Assembly (NCBI GenBank): GCA_029882975.1
Contig: JAOUJW010000023.1
Span: 20,670 to 84,669, forward strand
Direction: 5' to 3'
Source: Gammaproteobacteria bacterium
GTDB lineage: Bacteria > Pseudomonadota > Gammaproteobacteria > SZUA-152
DNA length: 64,000 nt
Each line of letters begins with the position of its first letter. Position 1 is the first letter of the stretch. The notes beneath the pieces were generated by a model. That model saw only the letters and a list, made by a program, of their open reading frames with translations, was not told where the DNA came from and did no database searches. Made by a program: the position numbers and the translations under genes. Shown here in pieces: positions 30,474 to 38,676 of this stretch.

Positions 30474-30652
30474 GATGACGTTCCTTAATGTTAACTTTCA
30501 CAGACCCCGGCACCCCCACAACGACCTACCGGATGGACCCTGTATTTATCCAGTTTGAATAGAAATTCCCTGGGTTCCAGGTTAAACTATAAACCACACG
30601 GCGTGGTTTGAACACAATAAAACGGCGCAGACTAAACCTTTCAATACAAACC

Positions 30653-31525
30653 ATGCGCACAATTCTGTCCAAGTTTCTTCTGATGTTTTTTTCTTACATG
30701 CCCCTGCCTCTGGCGCACGGCTGCGGTTGGGTTTTTGGGCAAATATTGTGGTGGTCCAACAATCGCCTGAAAAGAATCACAGCAACCAATATTACCTGGT
30801 GCTATCCCCACTTATCACAGCAACAAAAAAAACGACTCTGCCGCACTTCCCTCATCGAATTGGCAAAAACCGCCACGGAAGCCGGTATTTTATGGCGCCC
30901 GGACGGATCAGGCATCAAACGGATCAAGCGCATCAGCGGTGAAGATAAGCTACGTGAAGCCATGAGTTTAAATCGAGGCGTGATTATTGTTCCCCCACAT
31001 TTCGGTGCCTGGGAATTAATAGGTTTATATATATCGTCTATTGGACCCATGACAGCGCTATATAAGCCGCCCAAATTAGACGGCCTGGAACAAACTACGG
31101 TACAAGGAAGACAAGTGTTCGGAGCTAAAACCGTACCGACAGACGTCAATGGAGTACGGCAATTGTATCAAGCATTAAAAAATCAGGAGTTTATTGCCAT
31201 ATTGCCGGATCAGGATCCCGGTGACGGAGGGGTGTTTGCGCCGTTTTTTGGCATTCAGACCAACACCATGGTGTTGTTGCCCCGACTCGCCGCCAAATTT
31301 CACTCCCCAAGCTTTTTCGCAGCGGCGCAACGCTTACCCTGGGGCCGAGGTTACCATTTACATTTTATCCCCTGTTCTGATGGCATCTACAGCAAAGACC
31401 TGCAACAAGCCGCGACACAGATCAACCGGGGAGTGGAACAAGTGATCGCCTTAAGTCCGCCTCAGTACCAATGGTCTTATAAGCGCTTTAAAACCCGCCC
31501 TAAAGGTGAGGCTCGACCTTACTAA
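30653..31525 (+). CDS. LpxL/HtrB-family lysophospholipid acyltransferase
   Basis: Inner-membrane acyltransferase likely to add a secondary acyl chain to lipid A, though other lysolipid acceptors occur in the family. The start ATG 30653 gives 290 residues beginning MRTILSKF; an in-frame TTG at 30608 lies in a small inverted repeat (AAACCAC/GTGGTTT, 30591-30609). One hydrophobic N-terminal anchor is followed by the catalytic HFGAWE (H116 and E121, the HX4E motif), LPDQDPG, and the conserved terminal QYQWSYKRFKTRP. It is monocistronic and convergent with the Sel1-repeat gene. Confidence 0.9.
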   Translation: MRTILSKFLLMFFSYMPLPLAHGCGWVFGQILWWSNNRLKRITATNITWCYPHLSQQQKKRLCRTSLIELAKTATEAGILWRPDGSGIKRIKRISGEDKLREAMSLNRGVIIVPPHFGAWELIGLYISSIGPMTALYKPPKLDGLEQTTVQGRQVFGAKTVPTDVNGVRQLYQALKNQEFIAILPDQDPGDGGVFAPFFGIQTNTMVLLPRLAAKFHSPSFFAAAQRLPWGRGYHLHFIPCSDGIYSKDLQQAATQINRGVEQVIALSPPQYQWSYKRFKTRPKGEARPY

Positions 31526-31549
31526 GGAACTTCTTTTTTTCCTGAAACA

Positions 31550-32302
31550 CTACTGCACCAGAGCCACCCCCTGACTCTTGCTTTGCAAGAATTCCCGGGC
31601 TTCCTTGTGGCCTTGGGCAGCGGCAGTCTGCATCCAGTATTGCGATTCCTCCTTGGAATCCTGACGCAGCGCCAGCAGTCGACCCAAATTATATTGCGCC
31701 GTTACCAGACCCTGTTGGGCGGCGCGCTCATACCAGGCGACGGCTTTGTAGGGATTGGCAATCACACCAAATCCGGTTTCGTACATATACGCCAGATTGT
31801 TTTGTGCAGCGGCATGTCCTTTCTGGGCATGGACATCCAACTCTGAGGCGGCAACACTGAATAACTGTTGTGCATCCGTGTCACTGTGCTGCACACGGCC
31901 ATGCTGCACTAATAAGGCTTGGTAAAAAATGGCATTTACGTACCCTTGAGCTGCCGCCACGGTAAACCACTCAAAGGCTTTGTTATACTCGCTCAGATTT
32001 CGATAATGCTGTCCTAATTGAAATTGCGCCGATGCCATTCCGGCATTCGCGGCCTGCCTCAGCCAATGTAAGGATTTTTTTGTATCCACTGCGCCTCCTT
32101 TGCCCTGTGCATATAACTCGGCCAAAAGATGAGTAGCACCTACATCCCCTTTCAGGGCTGCTTTTTCCAGGTGGGACCGTGCTTGGGAAAAATCGCCACG
32201 AGTGTATGCGACCAAACCTTCATCATAGTAATCAGCAACCGAAGCGCAGGAAAAAAGCGATGAAAAAACAATGACATTGACCCAATGACTTTTTTGACGC
32301 AC
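31550..32302 (-). CDS. Exported Sel1-repeat protein
   Basis: 250-residue protein with an N-terminal signal sequence (hydrophobic VNVIVFSSLFSCASVA, cleavage near SVA-DYY; the C in FSC is a weak alternative lipobox). Five to six Sel1-like (TPR-related) repeats run from about residue 27 to 240, for example GATHLLAELYAQGKGG, ASAQFQLGQHYRN, AAAQNNLAYMYETGFG and VTAQYNLGRLLAL. These form a solenoid that binds other proteins in the periplasm. No specific pathway can be inferred. It ends 24 bases from the LpxL-like gene stop. Confidence 0.85.
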   Translation of the reverse strand: MRQKSHWVNVIVFSSLFSCASVADYYDEGLVAYTRGDFSQARSHLEKAALKGDVGATHLLAELYAQGKGGAVDTKKSLHWLRQAANAGMASAQFQLGQHYRNLSEYNKAFEWFTVAAAQGYVNAIFYQALLVQHGRVQHSDTDAQQLFSVAASELDVHAQKGHAAAQNNLAYMYETGFGVIANPYKAVAWYERAAQQGLVTAQYNLGRLLALRQDSKEESQYWMQTAAAQGHKEAREFLQSKSQGVALVQ

Positions 32303-32496
32303 ACAAGCCTCCCAAACATGCTGACACGCAGAAACCGGTATTATTTGCCGGTATCATTAGTGTCGACGGTATGCGGGGGGATCTTGATATGGGAAATGAC
32401 TGATGTGAATTATGTCACAGAATAAGTTGGTATTTATTCAGTTTAAAAAAGACCGATAAAATCATAATATGGATTGTAGAAAAGTACATCACTAAA

Positions 32497-32525
32497 TTAT
32501 ATTATTGCTTATATGGGTCTATAAT
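32497..32525 (+). promoter_or_regulatory. Candidate promoter of the LysR regulator gene
   Basis: TTATAT (32497-32502), 17 bases, then a perfect TATAAT (32520-32525), in a very AT-rich stretch 40 bases before the start codon. The -35 is weak, which suits a regulated promoter. Confidence 0.55.
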
Positions 32526-32538
32526 ACTAATATACCGT

Positions 32539-32553
32539 TTAATCACCGATTAA
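32539..32553. promoter_or_regulatory. Candidate LysR-type operator
   Basis: TTAATC-ACC-GATTAA is a perfect 6-bp dyad just downstream of the promoter and 12 bases before the ATG. It contains the T-N11-A pattern typical of LysR-type regulator sites, so autoregulation is plausible. Confidence 0.5.
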
Positions 32554-32565
32554 TATAAAAAAGCC

Positions 32566-33498
32566 ATGAAACTACAACAACTTCGATACATATGTGAAGT
32601 AGCCCGCCGCGGCCTCAACGTCTCCAGCGCCGCCGAACGGTTACATACGGCCCAATCCGGAATCAGCACCCAAATCAGACTCCTGGAAGAAGAGCTCAAC
32701 GTCCAGATTTTTGAACGCCATGGAAAACGACTGGTAGATACCACTCCAGTAGGGCGCGCCATTATTGAGATGTCCGAACGCATTCTCACGGAAACGGAAA
32801 ACATTCATCAAATCAGCGAACAGCTGAATGATCAAAACAAAGGCACCCTGTCCATTGCAACCATTCAGGCATATGCACATCACAGCCTGCCGCCCATTAT
32901 CAGTCGATTTTCCAGTGAGTTCCCCGGCATTCAAATGCGAATCCACCAAGGTGATCCGGAACAGCTGACCGATATGGTCATGTCTCGCAATGCCGATATT
33001 GCCATCACCACAGCACCGGAAAACGTGCCGGACGAACTGGTGATGCTCCCCTACAAACAATGGAATCTGGCGGTTATCACCCTGGCGGATCACCCCTTGC
33101 AGAAAATCCAACCACTGACCCTGGAAGCCATAGCCGCTTACCCTTTGGTAACTTACGATTACACTTTTATGAGCCGATCCTCCATTAACTCGGCGTTCGA
33201 CAAAAAAGGCCTAATGACCAATATCGCCCTTACGGCCATGAGCTCGGAAATCATCAAAACCTATGTAGGCTTGGGATTGGGTGTGGGCCTGGTGGCGGAA
33301 ACTTCCATTGACAAGGAAGATGACAATCTCAAAGTCATTGATGCCAGACATTTGTTCGAGCCGGGGTCCACCTATATTTGCCTGCACCGCGGCCGGCATA
33401 TGCGAGATTACGTATACACCCTCATCTCGGAATTGGCACCGGAATTAACTCGAGAAGTGGTGGAGCAAGCTATGTATAGAGAATCCACTTCTTCTTAA
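32566..33498 (+). CDS. LysR-family regulator, CysB-like
   Basis: 310-residue transcriptional regulator. A winged helix-turn-helix covers about 1-60 (MKLQQLRYICEVARRGLNVSSAAERLHTAQSGIS is split over the two helices), then a periplasmic-binding-protein-like effector domain. The QSGISTQIRLLEEELNVQIFERHGKR stretch and the ATIQAYAHHSLPP and TYDYTFMSRSSI segments are typical of CysB and Cbl, which respond to acetylserine or sulfur compounds. Control of sulfate assimilation or sulfonate use is the likely role. It stands alone, with its own promoter and a dyad operator. Confidence 0.9.
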   Translation: MKLQQLRYICEVARRGLNVSSAAERLHTAQSGISTQIRLLEEELNVQIFERHGKRLVDTTPVGRAIIEMSERILTETENIHQISEQLNDQNKGTLSIATIQAYAHHSLPPIISRFSSEFPGIQMRIHQGDPEQLTDMVMSRNADIAITTAPENVPDELVMLPYKQWNLAVITLADHPLQKIQPLTLEAIAAYPLVTYDYTFMSRSSINSAFDKKGLMTNIALTAMSSEIIKTYVGLGLGVGLVAETSIDKEDDNLKVIDARHLFEPGSTYICLHRGRHMRDYVYTLISELAPELTREVVEQAMYRESTSS

Positions 33499-33567
33499 AG
33501 TACTGGATTCATTCCTTATCCCGCTAAAGTTGCGCTTGCCCGCCACATAATTCCGGCATTCTCGCGC

Positions 33568-33697
33568 CTAACTCCGGCTTTCTTGCGCGTAATTTGGTTT
33601 TCTTGCCACTAATAACGCTTCGTTGCGATAACCACAGCTTGTATTCCCTATACTGCCCTGGTCGTGATAGACCAGGACATGCAGGGCGCAAAACAGC
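33568..33697 (-). pseudogene. Out-of-frame C-terminal remainder of the TehB-like methyltransferase
   Basis: Downstream of about 33697 the true continuation of the methyltransferase lies in the neighbouring frame, reading LFCALHVLVYHDQGSIG and ending RNEALLVARKP and a short tail, with a TAG at 33568-33570. This matches the usual end of the family, while the in-frame end at 33648 does not. One missing base in the CGCTG context near 33697 explains both. Confidence 0.75.
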
Positions 33698-34187
33698 GCA
33701 GCTCGTTGGGCTGCAACAAAAAATGGGAATTGGAAGGACCTACGCTGGGATCCTTGTCCTGCACAAAGGTCTGATAAAAAAGTAGCCCCCCGGGCTTTAA
33801 GGCGGCCATGACAGCCTCACTAAGAGAGCGTTCCAGAAAACGACTAACGACTATTACATCAAAACTTCCGGGCTCCGGAGGCTGCTGTAACACATCTCTC
33901 ACTTGAGCATGCAGCGTCAGTTTTTGTGTTTGAGCCTCCTGTTCCAGCTTGACAATAGCCGCCTCCGAAATATCCCAGGCATGAGTTTCAAAACCTTGAT
34001 GCGCCAGATACAATGCATTGCCGCCCAAACCACAAGCCAGATCCAAGACGACACACGACGACTCCTGCCGGGGTAGCAAATAACGGTAATCGTGTAAAAC
34101 TGCACAAGCTTTGCCGGGCACTTGTGCCGCCTCATAACGACGGTTCCATTTCTCTTTAGTATTGGCGGCGTCTGTGTTCTGTTTCAC
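33648..34187 (-). CDS. TehB-like SAM-dependent methyltransferase, apparently frameshifted
   Basis: Class I methyltransferase of the TehB-like group. The in-frame product is 179 residues: WNRRYEAAQVPGKACAVL near the start, SAM-binding VLDLACGLGGNALYLA at about 46-61, FDVIVVSRFLERSL, and LKPGGLLFYQTF. From NEL near residue 164 the sequence becomes unlike the family, and the expected C-terminus continues in another frame to 33568. A single-base deletion near 33697 would restore a protein of about 206 residues. Either the gene is recently broken or the assembly has an error. It follows trkH by six bases on the same strand. Confidence 0.8.
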   Translation of the reverse strand: MKQNTDAANTKEKWNRRYEAAQVPGKACAVLHDYRYLLPRQESSCVVLDLACGLGGNALYLAHQGFETHAWDISEAAIVKLEQEAQTQKLTLHAQVRDVLQQPPEPGSFDVIVVSRFLERSLSEAVMAALKPGGLLFYQTFVQDKDPSVGPSNSHFLLQPNELRCFAPCMSWSITTRAV

Positions 34188-34193
34188 AAGCTG

Positions 34194-35645
34194 TTAACGC
34201 CGCCAGAATGCCGGACTGATAATGACTAACAAAGTAAATATTTCCAGGCGTCCCAATAACATGGCAAAACACAACACCCACTTCGCCGCATCATTAATAC
34301 CGGCATAGTTAGCCCCTACATCGCCCAAACCCGGCCCCAGATTATTCATGCATGCAGCCACGGCTGAGAAAGAAGTGACCTGATTATGCCCGGTTGCCAA
34401 CATCAGCAACATCAAAATCACAAAAGAAGCCACATACAAAGAAAAAAAGCCCCAGACCGCGTTAATAACCCGCTCTGACAGGGCCTTGCCGCCCACCTTG
34501 ACGGGAATCAACGCATTGGGATGAATCAAGCGGGTAATTTCCCGCACACCTTGTTTATACAGCAACAACACCCGGATAACTTTCATTCCACCACCGGTGG
34601 ACCCGGCACACCCCCCCACAAAACTGGTAAACAACAACAGCACCGGTAAAAACCCGGGCCAATAGTAATATTCCGCTGTACTAAATCCACTGGTCGTGCC
34701 GATGGACACGGCCTGAAACACTCCATGGTGAATAGCGCCGTAAAGGGTGTCGTAAGTGTTGGTGATATACAAATAGGCGGAAGTTACGATAGCCACCAGA
34801 ATTAAAATGAACAAATAGGCTTTAACTTCCGGATCCAACAAATAGGGCTTGACACTGAGTGAGCGCCATGCAACAAAATGTAACGCGAAATTCATTCCCG
34901 CCAGCAACATAAACACCACAGCAATGGATTCGATGAGCGGACTATTGAAATAGCCTATGCTGGCATCGTGAGTGGAAAAACCACCAATAGCCACCGTGGA
35001 AAAACTGTGGGCAACAGCATCGAACACATCCATACCGCCGAGCCAATAAGCAAGTGCGCAAGCTACCGTCAAACCCAAATAGATGTACCACAAAGCCTTG
35101 GCGGTCTCCGTAATGCGAGGAGTCAACTTGCTGTCTTTCATGGGTCCGGGGGTCTCGGCACGATACAACTGCATGCCCCCTACACCCAACATGGGTAAAA
35201 TAGCCACGGCCAATACGATAATACCCATGCCGCCCAACCACTGCAGTTGTTGTCGATAAAACAAAATGGAATGAGGCAACTCATCCAATCCAGTGATCAC
35301 GGTAGCACCGGTGGTGGTTAAAGCAGATAAGGACTCGAATACGGCATCGGTAAAAGAAATCACAGGCGATTCAGACAACAGCAGCGGAATAGAACCGGCA
35401 ATACCCCACACAACCCAAAACACCACCACGATAATAAATCCGTCACGCAGACGTAAATCCTTCCGATAGGAACGTACCGGCAACCAGAAAATCACACCCG
35501 TGATCAAAATAAACAAAAATGCAGTCACGAAAGGAATAACTGCCCCGTCGCCGTATAACACACCAACCAACGCCGGTGGCAGCATGGTCAGGCTAAACAG
35601 CATTAACAGCAGCCCCATGATTCTTTGTATGGCAGGAAGTCTCAT
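34194..35645 (-). CDS. trkH: Trk potassium uptake channel subunit TrkH
   Basis: Potassium-translocating membrane subunit of the Trk system, 483 residues with about ten to twelve hydrophobic segments and four pore loops. The selectivity-filter segments are recognisable: SALTTTGATVITGLDELP in the first repeat, STVAIGGFSTHDAS, SIGTTSGFSTAEYY and MNNLGPGLGDVGANY. The conserved LQWLGGMGIIVLAVAILPMLGVGG is present. It is downstream of trkA, which encodes the NAD-binding gating subunit, with 122 bases between them, and both are read from the minus strand. Confidence 0.96.
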   Translation of the reverse strand: MRLPAIQRIMGLLLMLFSLTMLPPALVGVLYGDGAVIPFVTAFLFILITGVIFWLPVRSYRKDLRLRDGFIIVVVFWVVWGIAGSIPLLLSESPVISFTDAVFESLSALTTTGATVITGLDELPHSILFYRQQLQWLGGMGIIVLAVAILPMLGVGGMQLYRAETPGPMKDSKLTPRITETAKALWYIYLGLTVACALAYWLGGMDVFDAVAHSFSTVAIGGFSTHDASIGYFNSPLIESIAVVFMLLAGMNFALHFVAWRSLSVKPYLLDPEVKAYLFILILVAIVTSAYLYITNTYDTLYGAIHHGVFQAVSIGTTSGFSTAEYYYWPGFLPVLLLFTSFVGGCAGSTGGGMKVIRVLLLYKQGVREITRLIHPNALIPVKVGGKALSERVINAVWGFFSLYVASFVILMLLMLATGHNQVTSFSAVAACMNNLGPGLGDVGANYAGINDAAKWVLCFAMLLGRLEIFTLLVIISPAFWRR

Positions 35646-35767
35646 ATTTACCAGCAGTAGCCTTTGCGGATATTATTGTCGTTGAACCGGTTACGATCAC
35701 AACGATGACCGTGATCGCGCTTGTGTTTGTGCATATTGTCGGTTCGGTTCACTGCTCACCTGCCAAG

Positions 35768-37141
35768 TTACAAGAAAGTTATTCCCACCTGGAACAGACG
35801 CTCCACTTCCGGGATACGCTTTTTGTCCACCAAAAACAAAATCACGTGATCGTCAGACTCTATGCAGGTATCGTGATGAGCAATGATAACCTCCTTATCG
35901 CGCACAATAGCGCCGATGGTGGTGCCTGGCGGTAATTTGATTTCGTCAATTGTCCGCCCCACCACCTTGGAAGAATCTCGATCGCCGTGCGCCACGGCCT
36001 CTATGGCTTCAGCGGCCCCGCGTCGCAAGGAGTGTACAGCAGAGACATCGCCCCGACGCACATGTGCCAACAAAGATCCAATCGTCGCTTGCTGAGGTGA
36101 AATGGCTATGTCAATAATCCCACTTTGCACCAGATCCACATACGCAGCCCGGTTGATCAGGGCCATTACTTTGCGAGCCCCCAACCGCTTGGCCAGCATG
36201 GAAGACAGAATGTTAGCTTCGTCATCGTTGGTAACAGCACAAAACACATCCGTATGTTCGATATTTTCATCCAGCATGAGTTCTTCGTCCGCAGCATCAC
36301 CAAACAGCACAATGGTCTTTTCCAACTGCTCTGAAATTTCTTTGGAACGTTCGGGATTGTGGTCGATGAGTTTAACCTGATATTGCTGTTCCAAAGCGCG
36401 AGCCAGTCGAATGCCGATATTACCACCACCGGCAATAATCACCCGTTTCACCGGCCGGTCCAGACGCCGCAGTTCTTTCATCACCACCCGAATGTGACGT
36501 TTGGCAGCAATAAAAAACACCTCATCATCCGCCTCGATAACCGTGTTGCCTTCAGGAATAATGGGGGTTCCGCGCCGGAAGATAGCAGCTACCCGAGTAT
36601 CAATACCCGGCATGTGTTCGCGCAGGGTTTTCAACTCATGCCCCACCAAAGGCCCCCCATAATAGGCCCGCACCGCTACCAGCTGGACTTTACCGTCCGC
36701 AAAATCCAGCACCTGCAAAGCACCCGGATACTCAATCAGGCGTTGCACATATTCAGTAACCAGCTGTTCCGGGCTGATAAGCACATCAATGGGTAAAGCA
36801 TCCTGGGTGAACAATTGTGGGTGTGCCAGATATTCCACACTGCGAACCCTGGCTATTTTTGTCGGCGTATGAAATAAGGTATAGGCGACCTGACAGGCCA
36901 CCATATTGGTTTCGTCGCGGTCCGTCACCGCCAGGATCATATCTGCATCTTCTGCTCCCGCACGCCCCAGCACTTCCGGGTGTGCACCCTGGCCAATCAC
37001 AGTTTGAATATCCAGGCGATCTTGCAGTTCCTGTAGTTTTTTTGCATCCATGTCTACAACGGTAATGTCGTTTTCCTCCTTTGCCAGTACTTCAGCCACC
37101 GAGGAACCTACCTGACCTGCGCCTAAAATGATGATTTTCAT
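35768..37141 (-). CDS. trkA: Trk potassium uptake regulatory protein TrkA
   Basis: Cytoplasmic nucleotide-binding ring that gates TrkH. The 457 residues hold two RCK units, each with a Rossmann nucleotide-binding motif ([13 protein letters not shown] at 7-19; [13 protein letters not shown] near 240) and a TrkA_C subdomain (for example the [22 protein letters not shown] region). The length and double arrangement match E. coli TrkA. It lies between ntrX and trkH in an order conserved in many gammaproteobacteria. Confidence 0.97.
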   Translation of the reverse strand: MKIIILGAGQVGSSVAEVLAKEENDITVVDMDAKKLQELQDRLDIQTVIGQGAHPEVLGRAGAEDADMILAVTDRDETNMVACQVAYTLFHTPTKIARVRSVEYLAHPQLFTQDALPIDVLISPEQLVTEYVQRLIEYPGALQVLDFADGKVQLVAVRAYYGGPLVGHELKTLREHMPGIDTRVAAIFRRGTPIIPEGNTVIEADDEVFFIAAKRHIRVVMKELRRLDRPVKRVIIAGGGNIGIRLARALEQQYQVKLIDHNPERSKEISEQLEKTIVLFGDAADEELMLDENIEHTDVFCAVTNDDEANILSSMLAKRLGARKVMALINRAAYVDLVQSGIIDIAISPQQATIGSLLAHVRRGDVSAVHSLRRGAAEAIEAVAHGDRDSSKVVGRTIDEIKLPPGTTIGAIVRDKEVIIAHHDTCIESDDHVILFLVDKKRIPEVERLFQVGITFL

Positions 37142-37202
37142 TATTCTTGTCTCTGTTTTCGCTCAGGAACTATTATTGCGGCCCCGCCCTTCGGCCAAGT
37201 CC

Positions 37203-38588
37203 TCAACTGTCCTTAAGCGATTGGGAAATATGTTTAGTATCTATACCCAGTGAGCGCAACTTTCGATACAAATGCGTACGCTCCATACCGGCGAGCTTCG
37301 CCACCTTTCCCACGCTTCCATCCGTTTGATTAAGATGGTACTGCAAATAGGCTTTTTCAAACTGCTCCCGCGCCTGGCGTAATGGTAACTCATATTCCGG
37401 CAACACCAAAGAAACCCCGGACACCGATTCGGTGTCCAACGCAGACTCCACTTCGGTCAGCTCAACATTATCGTCTCCTCCCTGGATCAAGAGACGATGC
37501 ACCAAATTTTCCAACTCCAGCACATTGCCGGGCCAACCGTGATTACGCAACCGATTCTGTGCCGCCATGGAAAAATTCCGATAACGCAACCGCTCCTGGT
37601 CAGAAAAAAGGCGCACGTAATATTGGATCAACTCTGTCACATCCTCGCTGTGTTCACGCAAAGGACGTACGACTATGGGATACTCCTGTAGTACATGATA
37701 CAAATCTTCACGGAAACGACCCGCCCTGACTTCCTGGGAAAGATCATAGCGGCTCGCTGCAATGACTCGCGTTTGCACTTTTACCGGCGCCTCACCGTCA
37801 CAACGGAAAATCTTTCCCGAGGTTATAACGGCATACAACGCTGCCTGTCCTTCTGCGGGCAATTCCGCGATGTCATCCACATAAAGCGAGCCTTGATCAG
37901 CCTGCTCCACCGCACCCACACGGACCCCACCAGCCCGCTCCTGCCCCAACAACCACACCATCCCATGACGACCCCGGCTGGCAGATAGACTGGCCGTATG
38001 CACTTCGATGAACGGCCCCTGGCTATAAGCACTGTGTGTATGAATATACTTGGCACAATGGGCTTTACCTACCCCCGGCTCTCCCAGTATCAGCACATTC
38101 ACTGCGTGCCCGGCACAGGCATCCAAGCGCTGCCGCAATTGTAGCGCTACGGAACTTTTTCCCACCAATTCCACCGGCTCTATTACCGTATGATGGTACG
38201 CCATGGGGACCTCCGCCTTCGCGCCGGATGCCAGAGCGTTTTCAACCGTCAGTAACAGTTTGGATAATGACAACGGTTTTTCAATAAAATCAAAAGCCCC
38301 CAGTCGTGTCGCCTCTACCGCCGCCTCCACGGTTCCGTGGCCCGACATCATAATCACCGGGCAACGGATATTGTTTTCTTCAATGAATTCCCGCAATAGA
38401 GAAATCCCATCGACATCGGGCATCCAAATATCAAGGAACATGAGATTGGGCATGCGATCCACAACGGCCTTACGGGCACTTTCTCCGTCTTTGGCCACAG
38501 CCACAGCATAGCCTTCGTCTTCAAGAATCTCCCGTACCAGCCTTCGTATATCGGGCTCGTCATCAACAACTAAGATCAATGGTTTCAC
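37203..38588 (-). CDS. ntrX: NtrX-like response regulator with degenerate sigma-54 contact loop
   Basis: 461-residue regulator of the NtrC/NtrX architecture: receiver at about 4-120 with phosphoacceptor D53 (LMFLDIWMPDVDG), AAA+ domain at about 142-375 and a Fis-type helix-turn-helix at about 425-455 (VGKVAKLAGMERTHLYRKLR). Walker A is GEPGVGK at 169-175. The sigma-54-contact motif GAFTGA is absent: the loop reads ERAGGVRVGAVEQA, and Walker B is LYVDD in place of the usual LDE. The protein therefore may not activate sigma-54 promoters in the standard way and may act as a repressor or direct regulator. It follows ntrY, its likely kinase, by 88 bases. Confidence 0.9.
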   Translation of the reverse strand: MKPLILVVDDEPDIRRLVREILEDEGYAVAVAKDGESARKAVVDRMPNLMFLDIWMPDVDGISLLREFIEENNIRCPVIMMSGHGTVEAAVEATRLGAFDFIEKPLSLSKLLLTVENALASGAKAEVPMAYHHTVIEPVELVGKSSVALQLRQRLDACAGHAVNVLILGEPGVGKAHCAKYIHTHSAYSQGPFIEVHTASLSASRGRHGMVWLLGQERAGGVRVGAVEQADQGSLYVDDIAELPAEGQAALYAVITSGKIFRCDGEAPVKVQTRVIAASRYDLSQEVRAGRFREDLYHVLQEYPIVVRPLREHSEDVTELIQYYVRLFSDQERLRYRNFSMAAQNRLRNHGWPGNVLELENLVHRLLIQGGDDNVELTEVESALDTESVSGVSLVLPEYELPLRQAREQFEKAYLQYHLNQTDGSVGKVAKLAGMERTHLYRKLRSLGIDTKHISQSLKDS

Positions 38589-38676
38589 AGGCTCTCACTT
38601 AATTCTTAAATAAACTCGAAACGGATGCTTGTAACGCTTATAAATAATAATCACAGCCCAGAAGATTTATACAGCA

